Part shown: positions 44,265 through 52,461 of the stretch, in pieces
How positions within the stretch are numbered: position 1 is the first letter of the stretch
Layout: every line of letters begins with the position of its first letter
NCBI RefSeq assembly: GCF_018860745.1
Contig: NZ_JAHKPY010000012.1
Coordinates: 124,001-188,000, forward strand
Source: Zobellia uliginosa
Lineage (GTDB): Bacteria; Bacteroidota; Bacteroidia; Flavobacteriales; Flavobacteriaceae
Direction: 5' to 3'
Length of the DNA: 64,000 nucleotides
Position numbers and translations under genes: made by a program
The notes under the pieces: generated by a model
What the model was told of the DNA's origin: nothing
Database searches by the model: none
Seen by the model: only the letters and a program-made list of their open reading frames with translations

Positions 44265-44617
44265 AGTATGATAATTAATATTTTGAAGTTTTTTATTTTC
44301 TCGATAACATCATAAGAGTCTTCTTTATACATTAGTTTTTGACCTCTATATCTAACTCATTTCGCTTAAACCGAACAATAATGAGTTTCGTTAACCTCAG
44401 AAGGAATTATAAGAGAATAAATAGCTCATAACTATATTTTTCAGACACCATTTGATGTTTGCAATTAGATAGATATTCAGATTCGCTTTCCTAAAACCGT
44501 TGAATTTTAAGAAAAGTCAAACTAATGATTTAACATGTGAGCACTCATTTGGGTAGTCTGGATGATTTGCAACATCAAATTTCTCTTTATTAATTTTTAT
44601 TTAACAATCTATTAAGT

Positions 44618-44660
44618 TATATTTGGTAAACCAATTTGGTTAACCAGTATGGAAAACCAA
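44618..44660 (+). promoter_or_regulatory. Promoter with three tandem GntR-type operators, near-copy of the susC promoter
   Basis: TATATTTG (44618-44625) merges with TTGGTAAACCAA (44623-44634), then TTGGTTAACCAG (44636-44647) and ATGGAAAACCAA (44649-44660). The match to 34288-34347 covers about 58 bp. Between here and the GntR copy 2 start there is no gene, only the 60-bp hairpin element and a second operator array. The gap 44265-44600 shows nothing recognisable. Confidence 0.7.
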
Positions 44661-44716
44661 TTAAACATGTGATTTTTTAATAAACTGTTTCAAAGAAATA
44701 TTAGAATACGAAGAAT

Positions 44717-44776
44717 GTTGTTTTGAGTTAGATTGAGAGTAATTTTGCCGACTCGCTCACCACGGGTCGGTAAAAT
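44717..44776 (+). repeat. Duplicated 60-bp hairpin element upstream of the second GntR gene
   Basis: Partner of 39597-39656. The hairpin CCGACTCG-ctcacca-CGGGTCGG lies at 44748-44770 and is followed by TAAAATTTTG, so in this copy it could end an RNA of about 140 nt started at the 44618 promoter. Confidence 0.6.
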
Positions 44777-44853
44777 TTTGAAACCGCCAAATCCCTGTGA
44801 ATACAGGAGGTTATTAAAATAATAAAATACTTTTTTAGTACATTTATTTTATC

Positions 44854-44883
44854 TAATTTTAACAAACCAAACTGGTTAACCAA
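44854..44883 (+). promoter_or_regulatory. Promoter and tandem GntR-type operators at the second GntR gene
   Basis: TTAACAAACCAA (44859-44870) and CTGGTTAACCAA (44872-44883), 13 bp apart. TAATTTTA (44854-44861) differs from TAnnTTTG at one position. The GntR start is 19 nt after the array, consistent with autoregulation. Confidence 0.6.
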
Positions 44884-44902
44884 TTTCAACATACTGTCCC
44901 CT

Positions 44903-45631
44903 ATGAAACTAGAAATTTTAACAAAGCAAGATAACCGCGAACTACAAAATGAAATTATTTCAAAAATCCGTGACCTCATTACCTATAAGAATCTTGAACC
45001 AGGTGATAAGCTACCTGCCGAAAGAGTATTATCAGAGAAATTCGAAGTCAGTAGAAGTAGTGTTCGTGAAGCCATCCAGAAGCTCGAGTTTTATGGAATA
45101 TTAATTTCTAGACCTCAGAGCGGAACTTTTATTGCCAACATTGGCCAAATTGCCATGACGGGAATGATAGATGATATTCTTAGTTTAGATGAACAAGATT
45201 TTAAATCATTAGTAGAAACGCGTATTCTATTAGAACTAAAAACAGTAAGATTAGCAGCACTTAGAAGAACTGATGAAGATTTAGAGCGCATAAAGTCTGC
45301 TCTTGATGCTTACAAAGTTAAGATGATTGCCGGTGAAGATTGTCTAGAGGAAGATTTGCTTTTTCATTTAGCAATAGCAGCTGCGAGTAAGAACAGTACA
45401 ATGAATACGCTTATGTTGCTGATAACACCAGAAATTATCGTTGCGTATGACGAAGACCCGATTTGTGATGGAGATGTAGCTTTATCTGAAGTAAAAAAAC
45501 ATGAAGATATATATAGGGCTATTCTAAATCAAGATCCAAAATTGGCAAAGGAAACCATGAAAATACATTTTTCGAAATTGTACGATTACATTTATGGTGA
45601 AGACCGAAATTTAAAAGTGAAAAAAGGATAA
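44903..45631 (+). CDS. FadR-type GntR-family regulator of the alginate locus, copy 2
   Basis: A 242-residue paralog of 39767-40495, colinear from the first residue (MKLEILTKQDNRELQNEIIS) with changes scattered through both domains. The recognition helix region is SEKFEVSRSSVREAIQKLEF, with one of three polar residues changed relative to copy 1 (RTS versus RSS) and D to E next to it, so both probably read the same operator. The FCD domain keeps the EEDLLFHLAIAAASKN block. Two regulators with the same target could heterodimerise or answer different intermediates. It leads a set with the MFS transporter and DEH reductase genes. Confidence 0.9.
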   Translation: MKLEILTKQDNRELQNEIISKIRDLITYKNLEPGDKLPAERVLSEKFEVSRSSVREAIQKLEFYGILISRPQSGTFIANIGQIAMTGMIDDILSLDEQDFKSLVETRILLELKTVRLAALRRTDEDLERIKSALDAYKVKMIAGEDCLEEDLLFHLAIAAASKNSTMNTLMLLITPEIIVAYDEDPICDGDVALSEVKKHEDIYRAILNQDPKLAKETMKIHFSKLYDYIYGEDRNLKVKKG

Positions 45632-45859
45632 AACGCACATTTTATTCTAACTAAATATAATTCTGAAGGGAAACTAATACTTAAAAACTACTTGTCTAAT
45701 GAAGATAAACGGCTAAGTCCGTTAGAATTCTATCCTGATTATTTACAAAGTATTTAAGTACTTTAAATACAGATATTTAGAATAGCTTGCCTCCTATTTT
45801 TAAGAATATGGCCAGCCATTTCTATGTCTGAATATTATGAAAATTTTAAAAGAACGAAG

Positions 45860-47161
45860 ATGAAATTGAAAGGACTAAGATGGTGGGTTATAGGATTAAT
45901 TGCCTTGGCTACCGTTATCAATTATATTGATCGCCAAGCATTACCCGTTCTATGGCCAGACATTGCCGAGGATTTATATCCAGATAAAACGGCAGATGAA
46001 AGAAAAGAGATTTATGCATTTATTTCTACCCTGTTTATATTTTCGTACGCATTCGGTCAAGCCATATTCGGAAAAATATTTGATAAATACGGTACTCGAA
46101 TAGGGTTTACCTTATCTATTGGTTTTTGGTCTATTGCCACTGCATTACATGCCTTTGCAAGAGGTATTTTTACATTAAGTATTTTCCGTTCTCTATTAGG
46201 TGTTTCTGAGGCAGGTAACTGGCCCGGAGCTGCAAAAGCCAACGCTGAATGGTTCCCCACAAAGGAAAGAGCCTTTGCGCAAGGACTTTTTAATTCAGGC
46301 GCCGCAATCGGAGGAATCATTGCCTTCCCTACCATAGGATTATTATCTGTGTATTTCAGCTGGAACTGGATTTTTATCTTGGTTGGTGTAACTGGATTAT
46401 TATGGCTTATTCCTTGGTGGATTTTAGTTAAATCCCCACCAAAAAATCACCCTTGGATATCAGAAGAAGAACGTACATACATCTTAACGGGACAAAAGAA
46501 TCAGGATGAGGATGAAGATGGAGAGCCGGATGATGGCTACAACCCGGAAACCGGAAAGATGCTTAAACATAAAGAAAGTTGGGGTGTTATTCTAGCCTCT
46601 GCTGCACTTGATCCAATTTGGTGGTTATTCATTTTTTGGATTCCTATTTACTTGCATGAAGTTTATGGTATGGATGTAAAATCAATAGGATTTTATGCTT
46701 GGGTTCCCTATGTTGGAGCCATGGTTGGAGCTTGGTTTGGTGGTTTATTAGCGCAAAACCGTATTAAGGCTGGGTGGACAGTAAATAAAACACGAAAATT
46801 TATAATTACGCTGGGATGTGTAATCATGTTGCCTTTCCTATTGTTGATGGCAAATCCAGGAGGACCGGAAACCGCTGTAATATACATGGCAGTTATTTTA
46901 TTCGGTTTTCAAACAGCCATTGGAAATGTTCAGACACTACCTAGTGATTTATATGGAGGTAAAACCGTAGGTACGCTATCGGGATTTGCAGGAATGGCTG
47001 CCAAACTAGGAGCATTTGGTTTAACCGCTTTGGTACCATGGCTTACCTCAGGTGGTAATTATACACCAGCATTTGTAATTGGTGCTGCGTTGGCTATTAT
47101 TACCATGTCCAGTGTTTGGTTTTTGATTCCAAACATTGCACCACTAAAAAGTAAAAATTAA
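45860..47161 (+). CDS. MFS hexuronate-type transporter
   Basis: A 433-residue protein with twelve spans and the anion:cation symporter (ExuT/GudP-like) start MKLKGLRWWVIGLIALATVINYIDRQAL. The conserved second-span and loop motif GKIFDKYGTRIGF and GVSEAGNWPGAAKANAEWFP are typical of hexuronate transporters. A Glu/Asp-rich central loop (DEDEDGEPDDGYNPETGK) is unusual. It would bring linear or cyclic unsaturated uronates from the periplasm into the cytoplasm. An earlier ATG at 45824 adds 12 residues; 45860 matches the family N-terminus better. The next gene, DEH reductase, is 42 nt downstream. Confidence 0.88.
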   Translation: MKLKGLRWWVIGLIALATVINYIDRQALPVLWPDIAEDLYPDKTADERKEIYAFISTLFIFSYAFGQAIFGKIFDKYGTRIGFTLSIGFWSIATALHAFARGIFTLSIFRSLLGVSEAGNWPGAAKANAEWFPTKERAFAQGLFNSGAAIGGIIAFPTIGLLSVYFSWNWIFILVGVTGLLWLIPWWILVKSPPKNHPWISEEERTYILTGQKNQDEDEDGEPDDGYNPETGKMLKHKESWGVILASAALDPIWWLFIFWIPIYLHEVYGMDVKSIGFYAWVPYVGAMVGAWFGGLLAQNRIKAGWTVNKTRKFIITLGCVIMLPFLLLMANPGGPETAVIYMAVILFGFQTAIGNVQTLPSDLYGGKTVGTLSGFAGMAAKLGAFGLTALVPWLTSGGNYTPAFVIGAALAIITMSSVWFLIPNIAPLKSKN

Positions 47162-47203
47162 AACAATATAACTAACACTAATTAATAGTAATTTACACGT
47201 AAG

Positions 47204-47959
47204 ATGGAAGGAAAAGTAGCAGTAATAACAGGAGCAACAGGCGGAATTGGATTTGCAGTTGCAAAAAGATTGGGACAAGACGGATATACAGTTATTTTAA
47301 ACGGTATAGACGATGAGGCAGGAGCTGAAAGAGTAAAAGAACTTTCTGCAGAAGGCATCAAAGCTGAGTATTATGGATTTGATGTTACAGATGAAGAAGC
47401 TGTAACTAAAAACATTAAAGCTATTGGTGAAAAATACGGAAAAATCGATACCCTTGTAAACAATGCAGGTGGTTTGGGTGGTAGATCAAGATTTGAAGAA
47501 ATGACCACAGAATTTTATAGATCTGTAATGGCATTGAACCTTGACTCTACATTTTTTGCATCTAGAGCGGCTATTCCTTTCCTAAAAAAAGGACAAGATG
47601 CTTCAATAATCAACTACACTTCCAATGCAGCATGGACCGCAGGTGGACCAGGAGCAGGAATCTACGGAACCTCTAAAGCCGGTGTTCACACCATTACTAA
47701 AGCTTTAGCTAAAGATTTAGCGGAATATGGTATTAGAGTGAATGCAGTGTCTCCAGGTACGATAGATACTCCTTTCCACGCGCAGATCAAAGCAACTAAA
47801 CCAGAGGTTTTTGCTTCATGGGCAAACAGCATAATGTTAGGTAGATTAGGCCAACCAGAAGATGTAGCTGGTGTTGTTTCTTTCTTGGCTAGCGGAGATG
47901 CTAAATTCATCACAGCTGAAACTATTCAAATCGGCGGTGGTCAAGCTTTAGGAATCTAA
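47204..47959 (+). CDS. SDR-family DEH reductase (4-deoxy-L-erythro-5-hexoseulose uronate to KDG)
   Basis: A 251-residue classical short-chain dehydrogenase: cofactor motif TGATGGIG (9-16), NNAG (86-89) and the catalytic Tyr154-x3-Lys158 (YGTSK). The residue after the second strand (ILNGID) is not Arg, unlike strictly NADPH-dependent relatives, so NADH use is possible. Between an MFS uronate transporter and KDG kinase the obvious reaction is reduction of DEH to 2-keto-3-deoxygluconate. Generic 3-oxoacyl-ACP reductase labels would be misleading. It ends at a bidirectional terminator shared with the LacI gene. Confidence 0.88.
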   Translation: MEGKVAVITGATGGIGFAVAKRLGQDGYTVILNGIDDEAGAERVKELSAEGIKAEYYGFDVTDEEAVTKNIKAIGEKYGKIDTLVNNAGGLGGRSRFEEMTTEFYRSVMALNLDSTFFASRAAIPFLKKGQDASIINYTSNAAWTAGGPGAGIYGTSKAGVHTITKALAKDLAEYGIRVNAVSPGTIDTPFHAQIKATKPEVFASWANSIMLGRLGQPEDVAGVVSFLASGDAKFITAETIQIGGGQALGI

Positions 47960-47975
47960 ACGATCAGATAATTTT

Positions 47976-48011
47976 AAAAAAGCCTTTCTTTTAATTAAGA
48001 AAGGCTTTTTT
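47976..48011. terminator. Bidirectional terminator between DEH reductase and LacI genes
   Basis: AAAAAAGCCTTTCTT, loop ttaatt, AAGAAAGGCTTTTTT: a perfect 15-bp stem with A-run and T-run on both sides. It overlaps the last codons of the convergent lacI-type gene. Confidence 0.88.
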
Positions 48012-49028
48012 ATTTGAAGAATCCCTGACAATCAATTCTGCATCTAGAATTTTCTTGTTCAAAGTCTGTTTTACTTCGGGTCCTTTCATATGTTCTAAAA
48101 ACGTTTGCGCGGCAAGTTTACCTATTTGCGTACTATGTTGTTCAACACTAGAAATTGGCGGAGAGACCATTGCCGTAAAAGGTTCGTTGCCAAAACCCAC
48201 CAAGGCAATTTCTTTTGGAATATCTATATCGTTTTCCTTCAAAACCTGTAATGCTCCAAGGGCTGCATAATCTCCAGCAATATAAACAGCATCTGGCCTT
48301 TTATTCAAACTAAGTAATTGTTCCATTTTTAAACGACCGTCCTCTTGCGTAAGGCTACTTTCCAGTAAAAGTTCATCATCGGATGGTAAACCATGTTCCT
48401 TAATAGCATCTTTATATCCCCGGATTCTATTGTTAAATATTCTGGTACGCTGGTATCCTCCAATATGTGCTATTCGCTCACAGCCTTGTTCAACAAGATG
48501 CTCAACAATCATGTGGCTACTAGCGTAATCATCTATACCTATATAATCTACGTTAAGATCGTTCTCTCCCCTATCGAACAATATTAGCGGAATTCCTCTT
48601 GACTTGATTTTTTGGTAATAGTCCAACTCAATCGTTTCGTTTGCCATAGAAGCAATAATACCATCTACCTGTGTAAATAATAAAGCATCAATACTATCAC
48701 ATTCTTTTTTATAGGATTCATTGGATTGAGTAATTATAATGTTATACCCATCTTTATTCAAGACCTCTTCCATGCTCTGAACTACCGAAGAAAAAAAATT
48801 GCTATTTGTTCTAGGAACTATCACCCCTACTAAATTACTCTTTCCTTTACGTAATGCACTTGCCAAATGATTTGGCTGGTAGTTTAACTCTTTGGCTACT
48901 TTCTTGACTGCCTCCTTCGTTTTTGCACTAATTCTAGAGTCATCCTGTAAAGCCTTAGACACCGCTGCCGTTGATATCTCCAAGATATTCGCAATATCTT
49001 TTAAGGTGGTCTTTTTTTTATTCACCAA
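47991..49028 (-). CDS. LacI-family transcriptional regulator
   Basis: A 345-residue regulator: helix-turn-helix TTLKDIANILEISTAAVSKA with the hinge helix NYQPNHLASALRKGKS, then a periplasmic-binding-protein-type effector domain (LVGVIVPRTNSNFFSSVVQS ... IASMANE ... IPLILFDRGEND ... DYASSHMIVEHLVEQGC ... AHIGG). It is divergent from the KDG kinase operon. The palindrome centred on AATCGATT between them recurs twice, with its own -7 box inside the first copy, so it should repress itself and the kdgK-PFK-aldolase operon. The effector is likely KDG or a related keto-deoxy sugar acid (inference). Confidence 0.9.
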   Translation of the reverse strand: MVNKKKTTLKDIANILEISTAAVSKALQDDSRISAKTKEAVKKVAKELNYQPNHLASALRKGKSNLVGVIVPRTNSNFFSSVVQSMEEVLNKDGYNIIITQSNESYKKECDSIDALLFTQVDGIIASMANETIELDYYQKIKSRGIPLILFDRGENDLNVDYIGIDDYASSHMIVEHLVEQGCERIAHIGGYQRTRIFNNRIRGYKDAIKEHGLPSDDELLLESSLTQEDGRLKMEQLLSLNKRPDAVYIAGDYAALGALQVLKENDIDIPKEIALVGFGNEPFTAMVSPPISSVEQHSTQIGKLAAQTFLEHMKGPEVKQTLNKKILDAELIVRDSSNKKAFLN

Positions 49029-49035
49029 ATTATTC

Positions 49036-49065
49036 TATATTTGTTTAATCGATTAAGCAAATATA
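49036..49065. promoter_or_regulatory. LacI operator with -7 boxes facing both ways
   Basis: A nearly perfect 30-bp palindrome: TATATTTG (49036-49043) on the plus strand, the core TTTAATCGATTAAG (49044-49057), and CAAATATA (49058-49065), which is TATATTTG on the minus strand. Both TAnnTTTG boxes are therefore arms of the same operator. It sits 8 nt upstream of the lacI-type start and 110 nt before kdgK. Confidence 0.72.
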
Positions 49066-49123
49066 GATTTTTAATATCGTCAATCAAAACTGAACACGTT
49101 TTGATTTATTTTTAAAAATTAGG

Positions 49124-49135
49124 TTAATCGATTAA
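49124..49135. promoter_or_regulatory. Second LacI operator upstream of the KDG kinase gene
   Basis: TTAATCGATTAA, followed by GCAAAT as in the first site, 40 nt before the kdgK ATG. With the site at 49036-49065 it could form a repression loop of about 83 bp (centre to centre about 79). Confidence 0.65.
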
Positions 49136-49174
49136 GCAAATAAACAAGTTCAATTTAAAATAACACCATTTCAA

Positions 49175-50215
49175 ATGAAAAAAGTAGTAACCTTTGGAGA
49201 GATCATGTTGCGTTTAGCACCTGCCGGATTTTTAAGATTTTCACAAGCTAATAGCTTTGATGTTATTTATGGGGGTGGCGAGTCTAACGTAGCTGTATCA
49301 TTAGCTAATTATGGCGTTCCTGTAGATTTTGTAACACGTTTACCTAAGAATGATATAGGTGAGTGTGCTTTAATGGAAATGCGCAAAAGAGGCGTAGGAA
49401 CAGATAAAATAGTTTATGGCGGTGACCGTCTAGGAATTTACTTCCTAGAGACTGGTGCTGTTTCTCGTGGATCTAAAGTTGTTTATGATCGTGCTCATTC
49501 CGCTATATCGGAAATAGAATCTGGTATGATCGATTGGGATGCTGTTTTCGAAGGTGTTGAATGGTTTCATTGGACAGGTATTACACCTGCTATCTCACAA
49601 GGAGCTGCAGATGTTTGTTTAGAGGCTGTTAAAGCCGCTAGTGACAAAGGTATTACTATTTCTACGGATTTAAATTATAGAGCTAAGCTTTGGAACTACG
49701 GTGGTGACAGAGAAGCTATCATGACTGAATTAACTTCATATTGTGATATTATTCTTGGTAACGAAGAAGACGCTGAAAAGCACTTTGGTATTCACCCAGA
49801 AGGGCTGGATGTTCATAAAGATGGTGCTGATGTTAAAGCAGAAGCTTTCTTATCCGTTTGTAAGCAGATGATGAAGAAATTCCCTAAAGCTAAAAAAGTA
49901 ATTACAACATTAAGAGGTTCTATTTCTGCATCGCACAACACATGGGCAGGTGTATTATGGGATGGTTCTAAAATGTACGAAACACGTCAATACCAAATTA
50001 CGGATATCGTGGATCGTGTTGGTGGTGGAGATTCTTTTATGGGTGGCTTGATCTACGGATTATTGAAATACCCGGAAGATGATCAAAACGCATTGGATTT
50101 TGCTGTTGCGGCATCTTGTTTAAAACACACAATTAAAGGTGACGCCAACTTAGCAACAGTTAGCGAAGTAGAAAAACTAATGGGTGGTGACGCTTCAGGT
50201 AGAGTAGCTCGCTAA
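49175..50215 (+). CDS. kdgK: 2-keto-3-deoxygluconate kinase (PfkB family)
   Basis: A 346-residue ribokinase-fold enzyme. N-terminal: VVTFGEIMLRLAP and YGGGESNVAVSLANYG; near the end the PfkB signature DRVGGGDSFMGGLIYGLL with the catalytic Asp near residue 286. It phosphorylates KDG to KDPG with ATP in the cytoplasm. First gene of an operon with the PFK (17-nt gap) and KDPG aldolase. It has an insertion (HPEGLDVHKDGADVKAEAF) common in Bacteroidota members. Confidence 0.92.
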   Translation: MKKVVTFGEIMLRLAPAGFLRFSQANSFDVIYGGGESNVAVSLANYGVPVDFVTRLPKNDIGECALMEMRKRGVGTDKIVYGGDRLGIYFLETGAVSRGSKVVYDRAHSAISEIESGMIDWDAVFEGVEWFHWTGITPAISQGAADVCLEAVKAASDKGITISTDLNYRAKLWNYGGDREAIMTELTSYCDIILGNEEDAEKHFGIHPEGLDVHKDGADVKAEAFLSVCKQMMKKFPKAKKVITTLRGSISASHNTWAGVLWDGSKMYETRQYQITDIVDRVGGGDSFMGGLIYGLLKYPEDDQNALDFAVAASCLKHTIKGDANLATVSEVEKLMGGDASGRVAR

Positions 50216-50232
50216 TTTCCAAAACTAAAAAA

Positions 50233-51456
50233 ATGGCTCCTAAAAAATCGATATTAATTTTTTGTGGTGGTGGTCCCGCGCCGGGTATTAACGCTGTTAT
50301 TAGCACGGTGGCAAAAATCTTTTTAAAAGATGGGTATCGCGTACTTGGCCTTCACGAAGGTTTCAAAGGTATTTTCTCAGATGAACCACAGATAAAGGAA
50401 TTCGATTTTGCACATGCCGATCGTATTTTCAGTCGTGGGGGATCAACTCTAATTATGAGTAGGTTCAAACCAAGTGACGAAAAAATAAATACGAAACTTT
50501 TTTCCGACAATAACGTAAAACTATTAGTCAGTATAGGCGGTGATGACACCGCCTCTACGGCTAACAGAATTACAGGATATTTATCAAAAGAGAATATTTC
50601 AATTTCAAATATTCACGTTCCAAAAACAATAGATAACGATTTACCCCTACCCGATCGAAACCCAACTTTTGGATTTCACTCGGCAAAGGATGAAGGCGTA
50701 CGTATTGGTAATACTACCTACGAAGATGCCCGTACCAGCCAAAATTGGTTCGTCATGTCTACTATGGGGCGTTCCGCAGGTCATTTAGCATTTGGTATTG
50801 CTAGTAGCTGTCATTTTCCAATGGTGGTCATTCCAGAAATGTTCAATAACACTTCTATCACTTTTGATAAGGTAGTGCGGTTGATCATTTCATCTATCAT
50901 AAAAAGAAAACTGGAAAACATCAATTACGGTGTAGCTTTAGTAAGCGAAGGTGTTTTTCATATTATGCCAGATAGCGAAATTGATCAATGTGGAATTAAT
51001 TTTACTTATGATGACCATGGTCACCCAGAATTAGGCAATGTGAGCAAATCCCATATTTTTAATATGTTGGTGCAGACCAAACTAAAGGAATTGGGTATTA
51101 ACATAAAAAGTAGACCCGTAGAATTAGGGTATGAACTCAGATGCTGCAGGCCTATTGGTTTTGACCTAACCCTTTGTACCCTTTTGGGACTTGGCGTTAA
51201 AAAATTATTTGACCAAGGTATTAGCGGGTGTATCGTTACGGCAAATTCCCGTGGTGAAGTAACCCCTTTATTTTTAGAGGATATACAAGGAGAGGATGGC
51301 AAGATAGCCCCTCGCCTAGTGAATGTAGATTCTGAATTCGCTAAACTTTTCTTTCAGAATATGCACTATATTCAGGAAAGTGATTACGAAGCAGCAAAAG
51401 CATATCTTCCAGACCCGGAACGATATGATTTCAATAAAATTTTATCAGAACAATAA
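50233..51456 (+). CDS. Phosphofructokinase with PPi-type active-site signature
   Basis: A 407-residue PFK. Glycine-rich start CGGGPAPGIN (11-20), GGDD (102-105), PKTIDND (130-136) with the catalytic Asp, and a MSTMGRSAGHLA segment. In ATP-dependent PFKs the second and third motifs read GGDGS and PGTIDND. The Asp at the third-to-fourth position of GGDD and the Lys of PKTIDND are the two residues that mark pyrophosphate-dependent enzymes. It therefore probably uses PPi reversibly, which would help turn aldolase-derived triose back to hexose phosphates. It lies between KDG kinase and KDPG aldolase genes and is under the same LacI promoter. Confidence 0.85.
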   Translation: MAPKKSILIFCGGGPAPGINAVISTVAKIFLKDGYRVLGLHEGFKGIFSDEPQIKEFDFAHADRIFSRGGSTLIMSRFKPSDEKINTKLFSDNNVKLLVSIGGDDTASTANRITGYLSKENISISNIHVPKTIDNDLPLPDRNPTFGFHSAKDEGVRIGNTTYEDARTSQNWFVMSTMGRSAGHLAFGIASSCHFPMVVIPEMFNNTSITFDKVVRLIISSIIKRKLENINYGVALVSEGVFHIMPDSEIDQCGINFTYDDHGHPELGNVSKSHIFNMLVQTKLKELGINIKSRPVELGYELRCCRPIGFDLTLCTLLGLGVKKLFDQGISGCIVTANSRGEVTPLFLEDIQGEDGKIAPRLVNVDSEFAKLFFQNMHYIQESDYEAAKAYLPDPERYDFNKILSEQ

Positions 51457-51463
51457 TAGTATT

Positions 51464-52132
51464 ATGGCACAATATTCAAGAATAGAAGTAGCAAACGTAA
51501 TGAAGGAAAACGGAATGGTTCCTTTATTTTATCACCCAGATGTAGAATTGGGTAAAAAAATATTACAAGCCTGTTATGATGGCGGTTCCAGATTAATGGA
51601 ATTTACAGCTCGTGGCGATTTCGCTTTTGAGGTGTTTTCGGAATTGAACAAATACGCAATCAAAAACCTTCCTGGAATGATTATGGGTGTAGGCTCTATT
51701 ACCGATGCTGCGGCGGCTTCCTCCTACATGCAAATGGGTGCCAACTTTATCGTTACACCTTCTTTAAGAGAAGATATTGCAGTGGTTTGTAACCGTAGAA
51801 AAGTACTTTGGTCACCTGGATGTGGGTCACTTACCGAAATTAACAATGCAGAAGAATTAGGCTGTGAAATCGTAAAATTATTCCCTGGAGACCTTTATGG
51901 CCCTGGATTTGTAAAAGGTATAAAAGGACCTCAACCATGGACAAGTATCATGCCTACAGGTGGAGTGAGTACAGATGAGGCTAACTTAAAAGGTTGGTTT
52001 GAATCTGGAGTAACTTGTGTGGGAATGGGTTCTAAACTTATTAGTAAAGAAATTTTAGCAAATAAGGATTATGCTGGATTGGAGACTAAAGTTCGTGAAA
52101 CTTTAGCTTTAATCAAGAAATTGAGAAGCTAA
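51464..52132 (+). CDS. eda: KDPG aldolase (bifunctional 4-hydroxy-2-oxoglutarate/KDPG aldolase)
   Basis: A 222-residue class I aldolase: MEFTARG with Glu46, a phosphate-binding SPGCGSLTEI, EIVKLFPG with the Schiff-base Lys138, and PTGGVSTDE. It cleaves KDPG to pyruvate and glyceraldehyde 3-phosphate, the last step of the alginate route. Start at 51464 (MAQYSRIEV), 7 nt after the PFK stop; a longer frame overlapping PFK was rejected. The operon ends at the hairpin at 52173-52217. Confidence 0.93.
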   Translation: MAQYSRIEVANVMKENGMVPLFYHPDVELGKKILQACYDGGSRLMEFTARGDFAFEVFSELNKYAIKNLPGMIMGVGSITDAAAASSYMQMGANFIVTPSLREDIAVVCNRRKVLWSPGCGSLTEINNAEELGCEIVKLFPGDLYGPGFVKGIKGPQPWTSIMPTGGVSTDEANLKGWFESGVTCVGMGSKLISKEILANKDYAGLETKVRETLALIKKLRS

Positions 52133-52172
52133 AACATTTTATCACCTAGCGGTGGTAAATGAATATAGATAA

Positions 52173-52217
52173 TAAGCCGCTTATTTGGGTAAAACCAATT
52201 AAGCGGCTTACTGTTTT
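52173..52217 (+). terminator. Terminator after the kdgK-PFK-eda operon
   Basis: TAAGCCGCTTA (52173-52183) pairs with TAAGCGGCTTA (52200-52210), followed by CTGTTTTA. It is 41 nt after the aldolase stop. The remaining gap to 52461 shows nothing recognisable. Confidence 0.72.
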
Positions 52218-52461
52218 ATAAGTTAACTTTTGCACTATTATTACAGGTTCTCTACAGCTCTTTAAAAATGAATACAACACCTACTCTTTCCCGTCATTAA
52301 TTATCATTTCTCTTTTTAAATAGCTACCTCCCTTGTTATTACGGCATTTTAAAACGTAATGCAGCTAATTACATTCAGCACATTTCCAGACCTTTGTATT
52401 ATAATTGAAATGAGAATTTAAAAGTCTCGGTCAATTTAGTATTAACCTTAAAACAATTATT

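Noticed and set aside
48055-48587. Plus-strand frames opposite the LacI gene
   Set aside because: The minus-strand LacI protein is fully coherent, so these are shadows.
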